Source: Tetmemena sp. SeJ-2015
Taxonomy: Eukaryota; Ciliophora; Spirotrichea; Sporadotrichida; Oxytrichidae
DNA length: 64,000 bases
NCBI GenBank assembly: GCA_027382625.1
Contig: JAJKFJ010022777.1
Location: forward strand, 124,001-188,000
Reading direction: 5' to 3'
Positions 20,520 to 32,350 of this stretch are shown here, piece after piece (the first letter of the stretch is position 1; each line of letters starts with the position of its first letter). Under the pieces are notes generated by a model. It was not told the DNA's origin, did not search any database, and worked only from the letters and a program-made list of their open reading frames with translations. A program made the translations under genes and the position numbers.

Positions 20520-23340
20520 TGAACGTATTTCGGCGAGGTAATACTTGACAGAGTGCTCAGCACTTAGCTGCCCTTCAATCCAGAAACAGATACGTTCGGG
20601 CTCTGTAGAATTAATAACTTTATTTATCAAAAATATCTTAGAATATAGTATTAATTAAAATGCTTTTATATTTCAGATTTTATCTTAATTCTGACAACTA
20701 TTTATAAACGAAATGATGAAAATTATATAGAAGAGACTTTGTGGGATTGGTTTTTTGACAAGTTGCTTGATTTAGTCTAGTTAAATATGTCAAAGTTAGA
20801 AGTAGTATCGTTCATGCGATGGTCACTAGATACCACTCCAAAATTATTTAATATATTATTTAAAATTTAGAGCTGGTGTGAACATATTAGCAAAGTCTTC
20901 ACAAAAATGAAAGTATATTAAAGTTATTGTTCAAGTCTTCACAAAAATGAAATGCATTAAATTGTCTTTGATGAGCTCAGATATTTGAAAAACTGATCTG
21001 ACGAGCGAAGCTTGGTCGTTTAACTTTTATTTAGACTAGACTTGCTTCATTTATTTTTACCAATCAACTAATAACTACTTATTAAGTACAATTTAAAAGA
21101 ATAAGTTAATGTGAATACCCCTCAGAATAAAACGCCTTAATATAGGTGAGAGTGATGAAGACGAGGGCTTAGGCGACCTCTGAAAAATCCTCTTAGTAAG
21201 CATTGACGATGTCGAAAGAGTGTACTGTTACTTAACTTATGAAAGTGAGGTAGTTTATAAGGTTACTCTCGATTTGCTTTGATATCTACTATTCTCTGCC
21301 TATATACAATAGTTAAAAATATTATTTATCTGCCGTAGAGCAACTTTTTTAAAATTATCATAGCCTCTTCATAAATATTATCAGACTTCACTTTGAAAGT
21401 TAATAGAAGAAAAAAATAATATTGAAAGAGATGGCTTTAAGCATATCAAATTCTTGATCCATAACCTCGGAGCGGGAGAATTTTCCGTGAGCTATCTCTA
21501 ACAGGACTTACGACATGTAAATAGGGATAAAAACATAGGGAATGCATATTTCTTAAATATTCGCTTTAAAAAATAAATAGGGAATTTTAAAGCTTTCTAT
21601 AATAAGTATATGGAATTCTAGATATTTAAGACTTAAATTTTAGAATAAAAAATAAATTAGGCGAGAAATTTAAAAGAAATTCATTTAAGAGATAATTAGA
21701 TTAGGATAAAAATTGATTACATTTGATAAAAAAACAAAGTTTTTAACTACTCCCTTAAAAACTTTATAATTCTATAATAGATTACGTCCTCGAATTTTGA
21801 AGAAATATGAAGACTACAGAGTTTTCATCTAAAATTTAGTATAGTTTAAATTGAATTTGAGTCCAATAATATGCAAGTCGCTTTTGTTGATGGGCTGATT
21901 GGATCTGTGTTTATTTATAAAATATCGATCCATTATGGACACCCCCAGGAAAAATAAGCAACTAATTACAGATTTAACCTTTTTAATTTTGAAAAATGTT
22001 AATGGACATGATTTGCCCATAACTTTGTAAACTTGGACCATCCAGTCTACCATCTTTGCTCTGTTGTCAAGCGTTAGTTTATGGGAGAGAACTCTGTTAT
22101 CCTGACTAGTCGAGGATGGGTGCATGTTCGAAGGACTCTGCTGCTACGTAGCAAGCGGCTACAATCGCAATTAAATCCTAAATTCATCTTCAATTTAGCT
22201 CTTTAAAATTATTTGGTAGACTTGCTACCAGTACCATCAGTGTTAATAAGATTCTGGATGTAATATTTTTCGTTTTAATTAAAGTGAACACCGATTACCT
22301 TAAGGATTTAGGCCAGACAATATTCTTTCCCTTCCTGGACTCTTCTATGCAAAAGAGTGCTTGCTACTCCATGTTGATTTTAGGGAGAACTTAAGTTTTG
22401 CATAGGTTGAAATATCCATCGTCGAAGTTCAACCTTTCTAATTTTATTTATCCTTAGGCCAGCCTCCCAGACTGCATTAGCTGATTGTGGCTCTTTTGCT
22501 AATAATAAGAAGCTTAGAATATATAAATCTCAACACGAGTTAATGCTTGACGATGGTAAGAGACTCGCGCAAGTTAGATAAGTCAGCATGCTTTTCAGAT
22601 TAGTTGGGAACGATATCAAATTTAATGTCTTGGAGGGAGCCCTGTCTGCTTGGCTGGCGCGTTTGCTTTATTTCCGGAAATCTCAGCCCCGTTTAGTTGT
22701 AAAGCTGCATCTAATTTGGCTGTAACTACTGAAGAGCGCCGCTGCTATTGCTATCATTCAAATTTACTGACTGCCGCAAAAATAGAATAATATGCTTTTG
22801 TTTATAAAGTCTGAGATTATAATTTTAATTCAAACTAGAGAATTTTCTCTCGTTGGACACTCCAGCTTAAGATCCTTAACCGCCAAGAGAGACAGCAAGA
22901 ATTTAAAATTGCAATTGTAATAAAGCATTGAGACTTGCAAATTTGGGTTGGTGTGTGGAGATCATTAATAAATTGAAAGTAAAGAAGATTTGTTTATCTA
23001 TAATTTACTGAATCTTTTGCTGGTTGAAAGCTTTGCCAATCTAAGGTGCCACTTTCTCGCCACCAAGAGTTAGAAGTTTGTTAGAAGAATTTTGGGTTTT
23101 CTTTTTAATTTATGTATTGGCCTCTATGGCTGAAATACTTAAAATTGATTCTATCTAATTAAAATGAATACTCTCAGTGTTGTGCTTCCTCAAAGTCTTT
23201 GGAAGTAGAGTAATTTATAATGAGTGGAAAAATATTGTAGAGTTGCCTTGAGCTTGAAATGGTGGTTTGACTGTTTCCCGTCTGCCTTTTCAAGTATGGG
23301 ATTGCTGTTGGTTTGAGAGGATGCTAGTGTGGAAGTTTAA
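20520..23340 (-). CDS. Cyclin gene 4, more divergent, IES-interrupted
   Basis: Cyclin with a longer N-terminal extension. N-terminal MDSs: about 23200-23340 (SQTNSNPILEKADGKQ), 23000-23110 (NKLLTLGGEKVAPQIGKAF), 22560-22790 (Gln-rich, ALQQLQPNQMQLYNQTG) and 22270-22419 (MDISTYAKLKFSLKSTW, with its own ATG preceded by TGA). First box: LTLDNRAKMVDWMVQVYKVM, GKSCPLTFF, LGVSIMDRYFINKH, NQPINKSDLHIIGL; then near 21420-21530 YMSQVLLEIAHGKFSRSEVM and DQEFDMLKAISFNI. Second-box segments: 21140-21230 (FSEVAQALVFITLTYIKAF) and 20860-21010 (QASLVRSVFQISELI). Tail near 20700-20840 (NDTTSNFDIFNQTKSSN). A segment at 20520-20610 (GQLSAEHSVKYYLAEIRS) may be its end. It lacks the DWM-site IES. Only some joins are resolved. 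Confidence 0.75.
20913..20952 (-). other. IES, 40 bp including an exceptionally long 20-bp pointer (cyclin 4)
   Basis: Twenty identical bases occur at 20893-20912 and 20933-20952, with 20 bp between them. With one copy removed the minus frame reads ISELIKDNLMHFIFVKTLLI. A recent tandem duplication would look the same. Confidence 0.55.
21956..21997 (-). other. IES, 42 bp, pointer ATTTTTC (cyclin 4)
   Basis: Pointer copies (GAAAAAT on plus) lie at 21949-21955 and 21991-21997. The insert is a multiple of three without TGA, so the frame stays open across it. Only the cyclin consensus (LTFFLGVSIMDRYF) shows it must be removed. Confidence 0.85.
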
Positions 23341-24129
23341 GACTCAGAATGTTTTAACATAGGAAACTTATAATACGAGAAATTATATTTAATTATAATA
23401 TTGTCAAATCATGATTATTCATTCTGCTATTTCTTCGTTAAATTTTATTAGACTAATTAAATCATATTTCAGCTATATTAGGAGAAGAAATATATCAATT
23501 TTGGGGTTATTATAATTTTATTTGAAAGGATTTATTCGATAAAAAAAAACCTACCATTGAAATTTTTTCTTCAATCAGCCCTAATATAGATTGATAGTAA
23601 TATTTGTGCAGATCCTATCAAATCGCAGGTGTTCAAATGCAAATCTAATCCAAATTTTAATTAAAAAAGTTGATAGCTTCTAAAATAGTTTCTTGCATGC
23701 TCATAATTCGTCTTCATTTCACAATCTTAAATCTTAATGTTTAAAAGTGTGAGGAGAGAATTATCTGAAAGGAAGGTTTAAAAATTATTTGAATGATTCA
23801 TTTTATAAATAATTTTAATTAGATAAATTAAGAATTTCAAGAGCCAAATTAATCGAATAAATTTCTTAAATGAGCTTTGTTTGAACTTGAAATTCTTTAA
23901 TTTATTCTTTCTGCTGTAGTAGTTAATTTATACTGCTTTCTGGAATATTTGAAGCTGTCCATCGTTATTTCCGTTTTCTCAAATTCTAAATAATTCTAAG
24001 ATGTGGATAAATAAATAAGTTGCATACTTTTTCTAGTAATTATTTTTAGTTTTATAAATGGAATAGCTAATGGGACTAAAGCTTTTAGGAAGGAAGTTTT
24101 TGTCAACATTTTAAAATCCTTTAGAAGAA

Positions 24130-27100
24130 ATATTCAATTAAAAAAAATAATAAATAAATCTGTAAAGAAGTGGAGGCTTTGTATGTTGCTTATTGGAACT
24201 TGTTTGCCTGTTAACATAGTAGGAGGGATTGTTTTTTAAATCTGTTAAGTATCCTTGTCAAAAATTATAATAAATATAAGGGATTAAAATCTATAGATGG
24301 AATCCAATGTGTCAAATAATGTTAAAGATAAGTTATAAATAAAAACAATTATACAAATACAATTTTAGTATTTATTAATCTATTTAATAACTAGCAGAAT
24401 TAAGCCAGTACAGCCGAGCAATAAATAGCTGTAGAACTTATTTTCCTCTTCGTCTTAATCAGTAGAGAAGTTCAAGCAAATTGCAAAAGCCACTCCACTT
24501 ACTGCTTCATTAATTCAAAAGAATAAATAGATTTCATTGAAGATCAAAATTAGATTAGATCTGCCGCTTTAAAGCGGAATCTGCTTCAACAGAAAGCAAA
24601 GGTATACCATATTTAGCATAATGCATGCATAAATTTAGAGTGTGGGGAAATCAGCTCCCAAAACTAAGATTATAGAGTAAACTTATCTTCTGAAAAGGAA
24701 TATGGGATAGAAAAGCTAGATATTATTTTTTAGTTCACTATTGAGTTTCTCACTTTAATTTTAAATATAATAAAAACATATTTAAAACTTTGCGAGTCCC
24801 TTCTACTATTTCGCCATACTTACTATGAAATTGATGACTCTCTATCTTCTTGAAATTATTAGAAACAATGAAGAAGCTAGCTATCATTATAATATTATTT
24901 AATAATTATCGGGAACAAGGAAGTTACACCTGCCATTATATTTAAATTTATCAATCAGATCTAAATAAAAAAGAATAAAATTTAAAAGGTTGTGTTAAAC
25001 AATTTTAATTCCTAATTAAAACTATATATCACGTTCATAATTTCAGAAAGCACTTATAAAATAATAAAACCTAAATCTTACAAATCCAATTAATAAGAAA
25101 TGTTTGGGAATTTATAAAAGATATTCTTTATTTCTTACAAATTAAATTAGGAAGAATTAGATAAAATTATAAGTCCAATAGTCGTGCAAACTATTTACTC
25201 TATGTTTTAGAATTGCATATTTGTCAAATTCAGAAGGGATAGAATACTCATTTCAAGATAAAGCTCTTGGAATATTGCTAAAATTCCATTAAACACATAG
25301 AATAAAAGAAGAAAAAAATTTTTATTTAAATCTGTAAAGCTTCTTGAAGATTTAAAAGAATTTGGTCTTGAATCCTTTATTTTTCTCATTTAAATTTATT
25401 TAAACTTATCCTTTAAATGCAAAAGCAAAAGGAAACCCAGAAAACAGTATAGCTGAAATAAAAAAGATTGATGTTAATAATATTTTTTTATAGTTTATGA
25501 TCCAAAGTGCAAATTTGTATCTGTATTGAAATAGCATGATTGTGCCTTCGAACCCATAATTGAGAAAAGCCTAATTATAAGGTCTGTCTCTCACTTTACT
25601 TGTATCTATGTTAGATGAAAGTGGATCACTTATCAGTTGGTTGTCGAAATTAGCATAGGACAGATTATATTTATAAAGAATTGTGATTATGTCTTTATTA
25701 GATAGCTAAAGAACTTATAAACGATGGGATTCATAGGTAGATTAATAAGGGGAAGATAGTAGAGGATTTGAATTGAGTTTATCGCAGCATACAAAGATTA
25801 CAGAGCATCTCCTAGGAAAATAGACCCAACTAGATTTACATAAATTAAAACCTAAGCTCCCGACGAGAAACTGCTCATTCCTTTTTCAATAGCTGCAAGC
25901 TGCGAAGGATCGATGTTCAATTAAAATTTAAAAGAGCAAAATTAAAGTAATTTTTAAGATTAATTTACACCTTAGTAATTAACTTGATATATCATAATTT
26001 TTGTAGTTTAATTTATTACAGACCGAAGACTTACTTATTTAAATTAAATTTTGAATAGAATTATATATGTAGTTATATCGTTTAAGCTCGAAGTGATTTG
26101 AAAATTTATTAGAGAGTTAATTTCCTTCTTCATCCACAGCAATTGTAGAGTTTTTGAATGCAATTTAAACAAAAGCACCTGATTCTGGTATCGAAAATTA
26201 AGGATAGAACGAGATAAAAATTAAGATTGTTAGTTTGCCAGTTTGATTTTTAAATAAAACATTATATGAGTGTATTTGCCTATTTAATATTGATTGAATG
26301 AATCTTGCACTATTGATTTTATTGTGAATGGAAAATATTGTCTATTAGAAATTCCTAATATAGAGATAGTGAAATCTTTTTCAGTAAAGGAATTTTATCT
26401 TAAAATAACTTGTCCCTTATTGTCTTTGAATTCTAGTCGGATCATTTTGCTTTAATCACTTATTTGAGTTATTGATCAATTAAAATAGAAGAAGACAATT
26501 TTAAAACCTCTATTAAAAAGGTTTTAAAAAATTATAATTAGTACGCAACTATTTGATGACCGTTAATTTATACAAAGAAAATTGTTCTTATTTTATTTAA
26601 AATTTGGCAGAGAATTATGAAAATAAAACAAAGATAAAATTCATTTATATTTGAAAAGTCGGTCCTACATTGTCTTTGCAGGCATCTTTAAAAATATTTA
26701 GAAGTTGAAGAGCCTCCACTGCATACATAATCTTATTCAATTTAGCAAGTTCTAGAACAACCATCTCCATTAATGCTATTCCCATCATCACATTCAAACT
26801 AATGAAAATTAAGCCCGTCTCCGCATATTTCAGTGCATGTTGTACGGCCCGAAGAATCAGTTTAAAATTATCATTAACATAATTAAGTTTAATATGGCAA
26901 AGTAAAGCCTAGCTGATTTTAGCAAGAGACGCAGTTTCCATCTGAGCTGAGAATAAAACCTTCACCACACTTAAGACACACATTCTGAGAAGAGCATGCA
27001 ATGCATGGAGATAAGCAAATTTAACAGTCAGGATTTTTCTTTTCGCCAACAAATGCAGAACCTTACTCACATACAAAGTTATTAAACTTTAACATACATT

Positions 27101-30100
27101 TAATAAAAATGTAAATGGGATTTTCAATTTTACAAGTAGTTTTTCCAATTTAGAAGGCCTCTTCTGTGCATGTTGTACAATTTTAATCTCCAGGTCCAAT
27201 ACAGTTCTCACATAAAGGATGGCAATCAATGAATTCTCCCAATTCAGGATCATAGAATAAAAATGTAATAATTTTCCTTCTGGACTTGATTCAACGCATG
27301 TTTAGTTAGCTATTATGTAAAAATGATTGGGGTCTGCACACTCTAAGCACTCATCATTAGTCTCAGGAGAGCACTTGCAGAGTGGATTATCACATTATTT
27401 GCAAATACCATCTATCATAACTTAATTTTCTTCACAGCCTCTAACACATTTACCTTCCTTTTTAATGAAGCCATCTTAGCATGTAGTACAATCTTAGTTC
27501 ATATAGGGCATTGTGCAGACTTTACAAGAGGGATGACAAGGATAGCATTCGAAAGAGTTCAACAATTGAATCATTCCTTCCTCTTCATCACATTTACTGC
27601 ACTCACTGCTTTCATTGCCAAGACAATCTCCGAATAGGCACGAGCTATCACACTATTGATAGCTATCACAATACTGCCCTAAAGACTTTTAGTATGGTTC
27701 CAAACAATACAAAAATCTTCTGAATTCCTCTTGCTCCTCCTCTTAAAATAAATTAATCAAGACCAAGTTCGGAATAAAAAAGCCATTATGCATTTTAATA
27801 GCTGTAAAATTAGGTTGCTTAGCTCTGTTAAATATAGCTATAAGCAGTATTAATTAAAATTTTGCCTGTAGTCTCGTCAAGTCTAAAATATAGAACCAAA
27901 TGTTGGTCTTTATACTTTATTGGGTCTATTCCATGCCACATTTTCGTACTTCTTATCATATCAAAGGCTAGAGGCTTTTCCCAGAGTGCGAGATTTCGCA
28001 AATAAAATGTGCTTTAACCTATTCGATAAAATTTTAGAGAGCTAGCTTATTAATCGAAAACAGGCAGTAAATTTTCTTATAGATAAGAAATGAAGATATT
28101 TGATTGAGGAGAAATTTTTACAAACGAAATTATAAAGCAAGAAAAATGAATAGAGAGGAAATCTGGATGGAAATGAAAACAATCTCCTTGTTTATTCTTA
28201 TAATGCTTTTGAAAAATAGTCTTATTTAAATATTCTAAGTGGCGGTAGTGAGGATCTTTAATTAATGATCTAGACTTGGGAGAAGCCTAATAAATAGTTT
28301 CAGATAGGATTGGGTGGAAAGATCCTATTATAAAATTTCACTGTCTCTACTGCATCTATCCCCTCTCTCCACTTCAACGAATCAGCTAAAATTCAAGATA
28401 TTTAGTATTAATAACATAGCTTATAATCTATTAGGTGATTGATTGGCCATAAGTGTTTAAATTTTAAGCATCATCAAAGTACATAATGTAAGCATAATGA
28501 GTCTGATATGTTTGAGAGGACATCATTGCCATAAAAAGCCACTTTTTCTTCATTAGCATATCCTATTAAAATGTAAAGTTAGCTTTAATCGCTTTCTTAC
28601 CTTCAAGTTAACTGTAATTATCACCTTACTTTGAAATTCGGTTGTCATCTTAATTTTAAAAACTCTGAGGAAAATATTTTGTTTTATTAAAAGATGGAAT
28701 AAGATTCCTAATAGAAATTAATCCAGAGACTTCCACTTATTTGAAAGACAATTAAATTAAAAATCTAAATATTTTTAAAGGTATAGAAAAGTTAATTTAT
28801 ATTTTTAAAGTCTCCAGCAATCTTTAAAAATCTCTCTCTTGGTTAGCAGTAGCCATTGAAATTATCCGAATAAGAGAATTTATCATTTATTTTTAACTTG
28901 GATGATCCCTCGCATATCAACAAAATGTCATCGCTAGGTCTACTCCAAGATAAAATAAAATGGCATAGTTTTCAGAGTCTGATCTTAAATGCTAGTCCAA
29001 AGACTTTAAGCGAAGTCAAATATCTAAGATCCAAAACTCTCGTCCATTTTATAATAAGCAAGCAAGTTTTAGCCCCAAACTGAGTCAAGTTCAATATGTT
29101 TTCTTTGAATAAGATAGGCATTGCCTGCATTTAGTGGTATATTAAAAATCCTGAACTCTCTTAAGTATCCATAAAATTATCCTATAGTAAAAGTCTATTC
29201 TTAACCCACTGGCATCATATTTATAGTAGCAGGCACTTAAGAAAAATAAATAAGTCAATATTGCATTTCCAGAACTTCCATATTGAAGAGCAGACAACAA
29301 AGAAGATGTTTAAATTGTAGAAAATGTTACGCAGTGCCATAAGTCTTAAGATTAAGTAGAAACATATTTATTTAAGCAAATATTTATTAGATAAGGCAAA
29401 TACTTTATTTTGCAATAATTTTGAGCTACTAATGCTTTATGCTTCGAAAGAAGAAAAATATTTTTTAATTAATTAATATGTTTCTCTTATTTAAATTAAT
29501 TTAAATTTTTTGAAACACCGAGCCGTGGTTGTTTGCTTTGGTGCATAGTTATCTAGTCATTGATTATTAGTATTTATAAAATACTAGAGTCAATAATGTT
29601 AAGTTATGATTGTCTGTTTTAGGAGTAAGACGAGGGAAGAAAATAGCACATTGACAAACTATAATCAGACTGTAGGCTGGTAGCTAACTTAGGTATTGCA
29701 AATTTACTACCCAAACCAAAGAAAAGAGCTTTATCCCTAGAAATTGCACCCTCAGATTAAATTGCTGTTTAAAGCACACCTGCAACATTTCTTTAAGAGG
29801 TATCCCAGTAAACCCCAGTCTTTTAACTTATAGAAGTAAAAATAATTGAAGTTGACCTGGAATAGATTGAAGTATCATAAATATTGTCATAAAAAGACTC
29901 AACTATCTAGTAGTATAAGAGGATAGAGCCCCAGAGCTGGCCCTTTTTAAGAGAGGAATGAAGGTTATACATTATTTCACTCTAACTTCTTGCGAATCCC
30001 AATATAAAAAATTCTTAGAAAACGAGAACATCAGTTTCAACATTAGAGCTTGAAAATGTTATAATCTGAATATCAGTTGAAGAAAAGTCAGAGTTTATAT

Positions 30101-32075
30101 TTTATGTTCTTGTCAGGAATTGGTAATTAGTTAGTTGGCTGGCCATCTATAAACAAATTCCACGAAGAAGAATGAAAAACTAATGAAGCCGAGTACCACT
30201 ATCTTTTGATAAGTAGTTTACTTCCTCATGATAAATTAAATTTTTTTTCCAATAGTATGAGGTTGCACATTTATATTTTCCCCTGAAGGGTTATAGGTAG
30301 TTATCGTTTAAGTAGAGTTTTCTAGAATTAGACTTACGACATTCGGTAAATCAAATATACTCACTTTAGACTAATCTTCGAGTTAAGAAATCTAAAAATA
30401 GACTTGCAAAAATAAAGCAGAGATTATAATTTATTGCATAGTAAATGAGTGACCTAGAATTAGACCTGAAGAATTTAATTCGAGAGATGTTCCTTCAATA
30501 GCTAGAGAGGAAGGCATAAAGCACCTACCTGCGTTAAAAATAGACCCAAATGGACACGAATAATCAGTTTAAAGATAAGTAGGTTACCCAATCGATGATA
30601 TTGTTGTTCCTCCTTGATTTTTCTATGATATTATATCAAATGCCTAAAAGCAGTTAATATGAAATAAAATTATTTAATTTTATTGATTTAGGAAGTTAAA
30701 AAATATATTTTAAAATATAAAGATAATTAAATTTGTAAAAGCTGTACTTAGATACTCGTAATGATTAACATCAAATCTGTTGATTATATTTTAATTTTAA
30801 TCTGAGTTGAGAAGCTAGTTATGCAGTACCTTTGTATTAAGAAGTAATACCGTACTATTACATTCTATTTCTTTCACTGTCACTTATGTGAGGGTAAAAC
30901 ACAGAAATTAACAAATTAATAATTGCTGCTATGGAGTTCGTAGAAAATATAATTTAAAAATACATACAGTGAATAAATAAGTTTAGTATAATCATTTTAA
31001 AAAGTAGAAGCAAATGCTCTTTCATAAGCTCCGAAATTCAAAATTAGTGTCTCCATATCTCTTGTTAATTTATCGCTTGAGGTAGATAATGAAAGGTTTT
31101 AGTTACAATAAATAGTCACAGAACCCTGATTCTGATCGAAGGAAATAAACAAGTAAACGAATTTAAAATATGTGAATAAAGATTAAGAAAACTTTTCTAT
31201 TTCAATTAAATATTCTTAGTTTTTAATAACAAAATCAATTTTTGACATTATTTTCTATCAATATCTTTGGTTTTTATTTTAAAAAAGAATGTGTTCTCTA
31301 AATAAGGAATGGGAGTTCCCTGGTAAATGTTCTCATCAGAATCAAAAATTTAAACATAAAGGGTTTTCTGAGCAACTGTAAAAAGAAAATAGTAAAGTAA
31401 AGTAAAATTTAGGGAATATAATTAATAATCTATTTCAAAACCAGCACTTATTACAGTTCTAGTTGAGAAACATCTTATTATCCTATGTAAAAAAGAAAAT
31501 AAATATTTTAATTTATTCGATATATTTCTGAATTAGATTTTCCTCTTGTTTATCCATAAAATTAACTTTGCTTGCATTTTGATATTTTATAAATAATATT
31601 TGGTATAACTGTAATACTTAGTAAGTCATTAATTTTGAGAAAATCACTAGTAGTTTCAGCTCCCATAAATGTCTGTACTGCAATAGTGAAGGACATGTCT
31701 CCGTCTTATAGCATATATAATATAATTGCATCTGTTTCAGAACTGATGAGAAATCGTAAGTAAAGTAAGTTTGTTCTCCTACCAAACTCATTATAAGAAA
31801 ACTTGCTACAAAAATAAATAAGACACCAATAATTTAAATATCTTACTTCGACAAGAGTTGGCACCAAAAGCATCGAATTAAAACCCAAATGCGCAATCAA
31901 AGTTAAAGCTTGAATCATAGACAGAGTCTCCACTCAAGTTATTTAGTTCTTAAAGAGGGGAAACTGTATCCTTAAATTGAGTCAATGAAAGGGTATTCAT
32001 TTAGTTTGTAGTAGCGCACTAAATCTGGCTCTCCTTTCTGCAATTAGGTGTACATCACGTTTACTAAATAAATTA
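24130..32075 (-). CDS. Large surface protein: LamG-like domains, Cys-rich furin-like repeats, multi-pass membrane C-terminus
   Basis: Interrupted gene, direction set by domain order. N-terminal part (28-32 kb): concanavalin/LamG-like fragments, e.g. LVRYYKLNEYPFIDSIQGY (near 32.0 kb), SWNLFIDGQPTNQLPIPD (near 30.15 kb) and NLLAYYKMDESFGSQIFDF (near 29.0 kb). Middle (26.65-27.78 kb): Cys-rich repeats such as CDSSCLFGDCLGNESSECSK, CKVCTMPYMNQDCTTC and CENCIGPGDQNCTTCTEEAF. C-terminal part (24.1-25.95 kb): hydrophobic segments including VLIYVNLVGSIFLGDALQSL and NSIQILYYLPLINLPMNPIV, then YSYLLLGCTGLILLVIKQIN. This order matches a family of large ciliate transmembrane proteins with furin-like repeats. 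Probable role: cell-surface or receptor-like protein, ligand unknown. IES limits, start and final stop were not resolved. Confidence 0.7.
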
Positions 32076-32199
32076 AAACATCTTATAAAAGATAAAGCTA
32101 AAGGTTTATCTAATTTTTTCGATGCTAATATATCCATTCCAAATCTAAACAAATTGAATTGCATATAATGATGATTTAAGACTTAGTGAATAAATAATA

Positions 32200-32350
32200 A
32201 GTGGTCTTCAAGAAAGAATTAAGAGAGAGCTCTATTGGGTTTATGACCCTTTCGTTCCTAAGTTTTGCCATGACTACTACGAGACAATCAATATTGAAAC
32301 CTTCTTATGCACTTGTAAGAACCGCTATATTTTCATTCATACATAATTTA
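32200..32350 (+). CDS. Isolated coding-like segment, plus strand
   Basis: Open frame reading KRELYWVYDPFVPKFCHDYY followed by ETINIETFLCTCKN. It has protein-like composition, unlike the surrounding DNA. It may be an MDS of a gene whose other parts are not recognised; the opposite strand is also partly open. Confidence 0.35.
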
